A stretch of 7,236 nucleotides of DNA from an uncultured Campylobacter sp. Its GTDB lineage: Bacteria; Campylobacterota; Campylobacteria; Campylobacterales; Campylobacteraceae. Position numbers and translations under genes: made by a program. The DNA lies in assembly GCA_900539505.1 (NCBI GenBank), contig UQCL01000077.1, positions 1 through 7,236 of the forward strand, in the 5' to 3' direction. Shown here one piece after another: positions 1-4,142 of this stretch. The notes beneath the pieces were generated by a model, which was not told the origin of the DNA, ran no database searches, and saw only the letters and a list, made by a program, of their open reading frames with translations. Positions within the stretch are counted from its first letter, which is position 1, and each line of letters opens with the position of its first letter.

Positions 1-25
1 AGCGTCAGATGTGTATAAGAGACAG
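1..25 (+). other. Nextera Read 1 adapter remnant (not genomic)
   Basis: Bases 1-6 (AGCGTC) are the tail of the Nextera Read 1 adapter. Bases 7-25 are the 19-bp Tn5 mosaic end AGATGTGTATAAGAGACAG. Genomic sequence starts at base 26. This is untrimmed library sequence, so nothing biological should be read into it. The contig stops only 66 nt upstream of the aspS start, so any upstream gene and distal promoter elements are missing. Confidence 0.98.
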
Positions 26-32
26 AATTAGC

Positions 33-72
33 TTTGTAAAAGCAAAATTTAACTATACTTGCGTTTTACAAA
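33..72. repeat. 9-bp dyad flanking the putative aspS -10
   Basis: TTTGTAAAA (33-41) and TTTTACAAA (64-72) are perfect inverted copies with centres 31 bp apart, about three helical turns. The TATACT candidate -10 (54-59) lies between them. If that promoter is real, the left arm is not transcribed, so the symmetry would act at DNA level (operator-like) rather than as an RNA hairpin. The arms are AT-rich and chance is a serious alternative in this genome. Confidence 0.4.
54..59 (+). promoter_or_regulatory. Candidate -10 of the aspS-adk transcript
   Basis: TATACT differs from the sigma-70 TATAAT by one base. It would place transcription start near base 66, giving a leader of about 26 nt before the TTG start at 92. 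The upstream bases are A/T-rich with no clear -35, as is usual for Campylobacter housekeeping promoters. It is the only good -10 between the adapter and the gene, but a more distal promoter could lie outside the contig. Confidence 0.4.
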
Positions 73-80
73 TAATTTTA

Positions 81-86
81 AAGGAG
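81..86 (+). promoter_or_regulatory. Ribosome binding site fixing the TTG start of aspS
   Basis: AAGGAG lies five bases before TTG at 92-94. The same motif and spacing precede adk, and AAGGA with the same spacing precedes the other three genes. The alternative in-frame TTG at 59 has no Shine-Dalgarno sequence and overlaps the likely -10. Starting at 92 also gives the family's usual beginning (MRSHYCADLS). Confidence 0.85.
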
Positions 87-91
87 TAAAT

Positions 92-1846
92 TTGCGAAGT
101 CATTATTGCGCCGATTTGAGTAAAAACGATATCGGCAAAAGTGTAACCGTGTGCGGCTGGGTAAATTCTTACCGCGACCACGGCGGCGTGATTTTTATAG
201 ATTTGCGCGACCGAAGCGGACTTTTACAGCTAGTCTGTGATCCCAAAGATAGCCATTCGGCATACAAGGTAGCAAATACCGTGCGAAACGAATTCGTTCT
301 AAAAGCCGTCGGCAAGATCCGCGCTCGCGGCGAGGGGCTGGAAAATCCAAATTTAAAAACCGGCGATATCGAAGTCGTAGTAGAAAGTTTAGAGATCGAA
401 AATCCGAGCAAGCCGCTTCCTTTCGTAATCGGCGATAAAAGCGTCAACGAAGAAACGAAGCTAAAATATCGCTTTTTGGATCTGCGCGCCGAGGGAAGCT
501 TCGATAAATTTAAGATGCGCTCCAAGGCTGCGATCGCCGCGCGAAATGCTCTTGATAGGCTCGGCTTTGTGGAGGTCGAAACGCCGATCTTAACGCGCGC
601 GACGCCTGAAGGCGCTAGAGATTATCTGGTGCCTAGCCGCGTCTATCCGGGCAGCTTTTACGCACTTCCGCAAAGTCCGCAGCTTTTTAAACAGCTTTTG
701 ATGTGCTCGGGCTTTGATAAATACTTCCAGATCGCGCGCTGCTTTCGCGACGAAGACCTGCGCGCCGACCGCCAGCCGGAATTTACGCAGATCGATATCG
801 AGATGAGCTTCAATACCCAATACGACGTAATGAGCGTAGCCGAGGAGGTTTTAAAGGATATTTTCAAATCCTGCGGCCGCGAGATCGTCACTCCTTTTAG
901 ACATATGGAGTATAAGGACGCGATGGAGCTTTACGGCAGCGACAAACCCGATCTGCGCTACGATATGCCTTTCATCGACGTAGCCGATATTTTTGAAAAA
1001 TCGAGCAACGAAATTTTTTCAAATTTAGCCAAAGACCGCAAGGCTAACCGTGTAAAAGCTCTTAAAGTCGAGGACGGCGATCTGAAATTTAGCAAGCGCC
1101 AGATGCAAGGTTTTGAGGAATACGTGAAAAAATTCGGCGCGCAGGGCCTCGCATTTATTCAAGTAAAAGAGGACGGGCTAAAGGGACCGCTGGTAAAATT
1201 CTTTGAAAAAAGCGAGCTGGACGAGCTCATCAAGCGCTGCGAGCTTAAAGTCGGCGACGTCGTATTTTTCGGCGCGGGCAAAAAGAAAATCGTGCTTGAT
1301 TATATGGGCAGATTTAGAATTTTCCTCGCAAACGAGCTCGGTCTGATCGATCCGAACAGGCTTGAGTTTTTGTGGGTCGTAAATTTCCCTATGTTTGAGC
1401 AAAACGACGACGGCAGCTACTCCGCGATGCACCATCCTTTTACGATGCCGAACAATCCAGACGAGCCCGATTTGGAGGATATTACCTCGATTGCCTACGA
1501 CGTCGTGTTAAACGGCATCGAGCTTGGCGGCGGCAGCATCAGGATACACAAAGCGGACATTCAAGAAAAGGTCTTTAGGCTGCTTAAGATCGAGCCTGCG
1601 GAGCAGAGGGAGAAATTCGGCTTCCTGCTTGATGCGCTAAGCTTCGGCGCGCCTCCGCACGGAGGTATCGCGATCGGCTTTGATAGGCTGATGATGCTGG
1701 TTACCGGCTCAAGCAGTATCCGCGAGGTTATCGCGTTTCCTAAAACGCAGCGCGCGCAGTGTCCGCTCACCAAAGCCCCTAGCGTCGTTACAGACGAGCA
1801 GCTTCGCGAGCTAGGTCTTAGGCTTCACAAGAAGGAGCAAAAATGA
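92..1846 (+). CDS. aspS: Aspartyl-tRNA synthetase, probably non-discriminating (Asp/Asn)
   Basis: This cytoplasmic class IIb synthetase activates aspartate with ATP and charges tRNA, releasing AMP and PPi. With the TTG start at 92 it has 584 residues, close to the usual Campylobacter length. It has an N-terminal OB-fold anticodon-binding domain (about 1-100, with GWVNSYRDHGGVIF). The aspartate-pocket segment QSPQLFKQ is at 194-201, motif 2 (FRDEDLRADRQPEF, R219) starts at 218, the bacterial GAD insertion spans roughly 275-400, GGGSIRIH starts at 479, and motif 3 (GIAIGFDRL, R532) starts at 525. His30 and Gly82 occupy the two positions that separate non-discriminating bacterial AspRS (His, Gly) from discriminating ones (Leu, Lys in E. 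coli). It therefore probably also makes Asp-tRNA(Asn) for GatCAB amidation, as expected where AsnRS is absent. The stop overlaps the adk start, so the two genes are translationally coupled. No truncation or missing core residue was seen. Confidence 0.97.
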   Translation: MRSHYCADLSKNDIGKSVTVCGWVNSYRDHGGVIFIDLRDRSGLLQLVCDPKDSHSAYKVANTVRNEFVLKAVGKIRARGEGLENPNLKTGDIEVVVESLEIENPSKPLPFVIGDKSVNEETKLKYRFLDLRAEGSFDKFKMRSKAAIAARNALDRLGFVEVETPILTRATPEGARDYLVPSRVYPGSFYALPQSPQLFKQLLMCSGFDKYFQIARCFRDEDLRADRQPEFTQIDIEMSFNTQYDVMSVAEEVLKDIFKSCGREIVTPFRHMEYKDAMELYGSDKPDLRYDMPFIDVADIFEKSSNEIFSNLAKDRKANRVKALKVEDGDLKFSKRQMQGFEEYVKKFGAQGLAFIQVKEDGLKGPLVKFFEKSELDELIKRCELKVGDVVFFGAGKKKIVLDYMGRFRIFLANELGLIDPNRLEFLWVVNFPMFEQNDDGSYSAMHHPFTMPNNPDEPDLEDITSIAYDVVLNGIELGGGSIRIHKADIQEKVFRLLKIEPAEQREKFGFLLDALSFGAPPHGGIAIGFDRLMMLVTGSSSIREVIAFPKTQRAQCPLTKAPSVVTDEQLRELGLRLHKKEQK

Positions 1847-2424
1847 AAAGCCTTTTTCTAATCATCGGCGCTCCGGGAAGCGGCAAAACGACCGATGCGA
1901 GTATGATCGCTCAGATGAATCAAAGCATCGAGCACTACTCCACAGGCGATCTGCTACGCGCCGAGGTGGCAAGCGGCAGCGCTTTGGGCAAACAGATAGA
2001 CGGCTTCATTTCTAAGGGCAATCTCGTGCCGCTTGATATCGTCGTAAATGCTATCGTTAGCGCAATTAAGAGCTCGCCTAAAGACTTCATCATCATCGAT
2101 GGCTATCCAAGAAGCGTCGAGCAGATGAATAAACTAGACGAGGTGCTGCGAGGCGACGATGATGTAAATCTTAGCGCAGTAATCGAGGTATGCGTTAGCG
2201 AAGAGGTCGCCAAGGAGCGCGTTTTAGGACGCGCTCGCGGAGCGGACGATAACAAAGAGGTCTTTAAAAACCGCATGGCGGTATTTTCAGAGCCGATCGA
2301 GGATATCCGTAAATTTTACGGCGACGCAGGCGTATTTTATAGCGTAAACGGCGAGCGCACGGTCGAGGAGATCGTAGCGGACATAAACGCTATAATCGCC
2401 GCGCAGATCGAAAAACTGGGCTAG
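1843..2424 (+). CDS. adk: Adenylate kinase, short-LID type
   Basis: Cytoplasmic enzyme interconverting AMP + ATP and 2 ADP. In this operon it would recycle the AMP made by tRNA charging. The protein has 193 residues. The P-loop GAPGSGKT is at 9-16. The NMP-binding segment YSTGDLLRAE is at 32-41 (R39), GNLVPLDIV at 59-67, and DGYPRS at 86-91 (R90, with Q94 after it). The LID is reduced to a short GRARGADDN stretch (129-137) with no zinc-binding cysteines, which makes it about 20 residues shorter than E. coli Adk. FKNRM at 141-145 supplies a further conserved arginine (R144). The ATG overlaps the aspS stop (ATGA), and AAGGAG at 1832-1837, inside the end of aspS, is the ribosome binding site. 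No terminator follows directly, so transcription may continue across the 270-nt spacer. Confidence 0.97.
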   Translation: MKSLFLIIGAPGSGKTTDASMIAQMNQSIEHYSTGDLLRAEVASGSALGKQIDGFISKGNLVPLDIVVNAIVSAIKSSPKDFIIIDGYPRSVEQMNKLDEVLRGDDDVNLSAVIEVCVSEEVAKERVLGRARGADDNKEVFKNRMAVFSEPIEDIRKFYGDAGVFYSVNGERTVEEIVADINAIIAAQIEKLG

Positions 2425-2694
2425 CGCGCTTGGATGGCGGCTTAAATTTTAAGTGCCTTTGGCTTCTTTTTCATACCGCAAGCGGTGCAGATCGCGCTTA
2501 AATTTAGTGCGCCTACGAAGCGAGCGCGCCTTTAAATTTATACTTGCCGTTGCGCGAGATAGCCAAAGTTCAAGCGTAAATTTAAGCAGCTCGCTGTGTA
2601 AATTTAAATGCAAGCGTCAAATACAAATGGATTTAAATTTAATAAAATTTCAGATCTGTTTGCGGACGCAGAGATTAAAATTTTAAGGATAGAT
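2425..2694. repeat. Gene-free spacer with TAAATTTA palindrome array
   Basis: Six TAAATTT(A)-type AT palindromes lie at about 2442-2452, 2498-2506, 2531-2540, 2577-2585, 2599-2608 and 2631-2642, separated by GC-richer blocks (GCGCGC, and CAAGCGT at 2571 and 2611). The copies at 2498 and 2531 can pair as arms of an imperfect stem extended by GCGC/GCGC (about 2499-2540). ACCGCAAGCGGT at 2475-2486 is a separate small dyad. No T-run follows any stem, so none is a convincing terminator. Both strands have short open frames, but none has a ribosome binding site. Because AAATTT is abundant throughout this genome, the array may be compositional. Confidence 0.5.
2643..2648 (+). promoter_or_regulatory. 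Weak candidate -10 for the BOF protein-ppa pair
   Basis: TAAAAT preceded by T/A-rich sequence would give a leader of about 40 nt before the ATG at 2695. It is offered because the long spacer after adk makes an independent promoter for the downstream pair plausible. The whole region is AT-rich and many similar hexamers occur, so this is a guess rather than an identification. Confidence 0.2.
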
Positions 2695-3051
2695 ATGGTT
2701 AGAAAATTTTTACTTAGTATGGCTTTGTGCGCAGCTGCATTCGCTGCGGGCGGGTTTGTGCCAAGCGGCTCCGCGGCGCAAACTCAGCCGTTAAGCGTCA
2801 AAGAAGCGCTTAAATTAAGAGATGATTCTTTTGTCGTAATAGACGGCAAGATAAAATCTCAGCTCAAACACGAGCATTATAGATTTGTGGATCAAAACGG
2901 CGATAGCATCGAGGTTGAGATAGATGATGATGTTTGGCGCGGCGTGAGCGTGGATGAAAATACGCTCGTGCGAATTAGCGGCGAGATCGACAAAGATTTT
3001 ACCAAAACGACGATAGACGTAAAAAATATCAAAATTTTAAATTCTAAATAA
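2695..3051 (+). CDS. Secreted YgiW/YdeI-type BOF (OB-fold) protein
   Basis: A 118-residue protein of the NirD/YgiW/YdeI stress-tolerance family. These small periplasmic OB-fold proteins are linked in enterics to peroxide, cationic-peptide and metal stress; their biochemical activity is poorly defined. The N-terminus is a signal peptide (MVRK, hydrophobic 5-18) with a likely cut after AFA (15-17), leaving the family's typical GGFV start. The cysteine at 12 is preceded by Leu, so it is not a lipobox. The BOF core follows: LSVKEALKLRDD (33-44), VVIDGKI (47-53), HYRFVD (61-66), IDDDVWRG (76-83) and ISGEIDKD (94-101). The ATG at 2695 was chosen because AAGGA (2685-2689) lies five bases upstream and the signal peptide begins there; the frame stays open upstream to 2608 without such support. 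It ends 9 nt before ppa and is probably co-transcribed with it. No cytoplasmic link to Ppa is implied. Confidence 0.88.
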   Translation: MVRKFLLSMALCAAAFAAGGFVPSGSAAQTQPLSVKEALKLRDDSFVVIDGKIKSQLKHEHYRFVDQNGDSIEVEIDDDVWRGVSVDENTLVRISGEIDKDFTKTTIDVKNIKILNSK

Positions 3052-3060
3052 AGGAAAACT

Positions 3061-3579
3061 ATGGATCTTTCAAAGATAAAAGTGGGCTCAAACCCCGATA
3101 AAATCAACGCAGTGATCGAGATCCCTTACGGCTCGAACATCAAATACGAGATCGACAAGGCAAGCGGTGCGCTCTGCGTAGATCGCGTGCTCTACGGCGC
3201 GATGTTTTATCCCGCAAATTACGGCTTCGTGCCCAATACCTTGGCCGACGACGGCGATCCCGCGGATGTTTTGGTGCTAAACGAATACCCGCTTGCCGCC
3301 GGTAGCGTGATCCCGTGCCGCCTAATCGGCGTTTTGATGATGGAGGACGAAAGCGGAATGGACGAGAAGCTGCTTGCCGTGCCGGTTAGCAAGATCGATC
3401 CGCGATATGAGAGCATTAAAGGGGTCGCCGATCTGCCTAAAGCGACGCTGGATAAGATCAAAAATTTCTTCGAAACTTACAAGCTTTTAGAGCCGAATAA
3501 ATGGGTTAAAGTGAAGGACTTCGCAAGCGCCGCGGAAGCGGAGAAAATCCTTGATAAAGCGATTAAGGCTTATAAATAA
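3061..3579 (+). CDS. ppa: Inorganic pyrophosphatase, family I
   Basis: Soluble Mg-dependent enzyme hydrolysing PPi to two phosphates, which pulls PPi-releasing reactions such as tRNA charging forward. It has 172 residues, close to the E. coli enzyme. Every active-site residue I can recall from E. coli PPase is present at an offset of minus one: E20, K28, E30, R42, Y50, Y54, D64, D66, D69, D96, D101, K103, Y140 and K141. The family signature DGDPADV is at 64-70. The ribosome binding site AAGGA (3051-3055) begins on the last base of the preceding stop codon, so translation of the BOF gene and ppa may be coupled. A hairpin terminator lies 35 nt downstream. Confidence 0.97.
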   Translation: MDLSKIKVGSNPDKINAVIEIPYGSNIKYEIDKASGALCVDRVLYGAMFYPANYGFVPNTLADDGDPADVLVLNEYPLAAGSVIPCRLIGVLMMEDESGMDEKLLAVPVSKIDPRYESIKGVADLPKATLDKIKNFFETYKLLEPNKWVKVKDFASAAEAEKILDKAIKAYK

Positions 3580-3614
3580 TACATTTTTGCGCGCTCGGCG
3601 CTAAAATTTAATCA

Positions 3615-3643
3615 AAATTTGACCGATCCGCTCGGTCAAATTT
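3615..3643. terminator. Hairpin terminator after ppa
   Basis: AAATTTGACCGA (3615-3626) and TCGGTCAAATTT (3632-3643) form a perfect 12-bp stem with the 5-nt loop TCCGC. The inner half of the stem is GC-rich. The outer AAATTT supplies U residues at the 3' end on either strand, followed on the plus strand by ATCTTTAAATTTT. It ends the ppa transcript and, being symmetric, could also stop leftward read-through from the receptor gene, although that gene ends 500 nt away. Confidence 0.85.
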
Positions 3644-3819
3644 ATCTTTAAATTTTAATTCTACAAATTTTCAAATTTTAAAATATTTTAAATTCCGCGC
3701 AAATTTTACCTGAAGCCCGCGCTTGGTTTTTATCACTCGTTTTTCGGCGGCTAAGTAGTCTGGATTATTTAAATAAAATTTTTTAAAACTACATTGCGCG
3801 AAATAGTGCTACGGGGATC

Positions 3820-3867
3820 GGAGCCTTATACGTTAGCAACGGAGAAATTCCGCGAGCTAAAGGCTTC
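3820..3867 (+). other. Nested stem-loop, possible structured RNA
   Basis: Read as plus-strand RNA, GGAGCCT (3820-3826) pairs with AGGCTTC (3861-3867) over seven pairs including one G-U. TTAGC (3833-3837) then pairs with GCTAA (3856-3860) after a 6-nt left-side bulge. CGGA (3840-3843) pairs with TCCG (3849-3852) around the loop GAAAT. That is 16 pairs in 48 nt outside any gene. On the minus strand the G-U becomes an A-C mismatch, which weakly favours the plus strand. No promoter or terminator clearly brackets it. Confidence 0.35.
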
Positions 3868-3895
3868 ATATAGACCGCAGTTAAAATTAAAAATT

Positions 3896-3923
3896 CGCTA
3901 TCTTGATTTTGAAAGAGATCGCG
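3896..3923 (+). other. Second short hairpin in the gene-free region
   Basis: CGCTATCTT (3896-3904) pairs with GAGATCGCG (3915-3923): eight pairs including one G-U, one T-C mismatch, and a 10-nt loop. It lies 28 nt after the nested stem-loop, so the two could belong to one structured transcript. The right arm runs into GCGAGCGTCATTGC (3921-3934), which resembles the GTCATTGCGAG core of dispersed repeats seen in other bacteria. That resemblance is weak. Confidence 0.25.
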
Positions 3924-4142
3924 AGCGTCATTGCAAAATTACAAAGCTGATGTCATCACGGACAGGAGCCTTTGGTCTGCCGCGTCACATAAAATTTGAA
4001 TTTACACGCTACATAAAATTCGGAAATCTAAATGATGCCAAATGATTTACTATCACCATCTTTTTTAAATTTAGTAATAAATCTATAAATTTTGATTCCA
4101 AAGGCTTTTGTTTTAATAAGATGTCAAACACCTGATTAAATT

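Larger units (their letters stand above)
3644..4142. other. Gene-free region between convergent genes
   Basis: This is 499 nt without a supportable gene. Bases 3644-3710 are low-complexity AAATTT/TTTTAAA sequence. Bases 3790-3990 are richer in G+C and hold two paper-foldable hairpins (listed separately). A TTG-started open frame of 83 codons (3794-4045) has no ribosome binding site and a low-complexity translation, so I do not call it. AGCCTTTGG (3967-3975) recurs inverted as CCAAAGGCT (4098-4106), and ACATAAAATT occurs twice (3988-3997 and 4011-4020). I found no tRNA, no 4.5S, 6S or tmRNA signature, and no convincing T-run terminator directly after the receptor gene. It may be a decayed gene, a dispersed noncoding repeat, or a small RNA locus. 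Confidence 0.5.

Noticed and set aside
2475..2486. ACCGCAAGCGGT dyad as the adk terminator
   Set aside because: The stem is only 4-5 bp and no T-run follows it; the T-rich stretch lies before it on the plus strand.
2453..2686. 77-codon plus-strand open frame between adk and the BOF gene
   Set aside because: No ribosome binding site, a translation driven by TAAATTTA repeats (recurrent Phe-Lys/Asn-Leu), and no recognisable family.
2608..2694. N-terminal extension of the BOF protein to an upstream start at 2608
   Set aside because: It would bury the signal peptide behind 29 residues of spacer-encoded sequence and has no ribosome binding site. The ATG at 2695 has AAGGA at the usual spacing.
3794..4045. 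83-codon TTG-started open frame in the gene-free region
   Set aside because: No Shine-Dalgarno sequence, it covers the hairpins, it is rich in Arg/Lys with no domain, and it does not look like the coding style of the neighbours.
4046..4142. Intrinsic terminator just downstream of the receptor gene
   Set aside because: Only a weak 6-bp hairpin (minus strand AGGTGT/ACATCT) and an AAATTTA/TAAATTT pair are visible, and neither is followed by a T-run on the minus strand.
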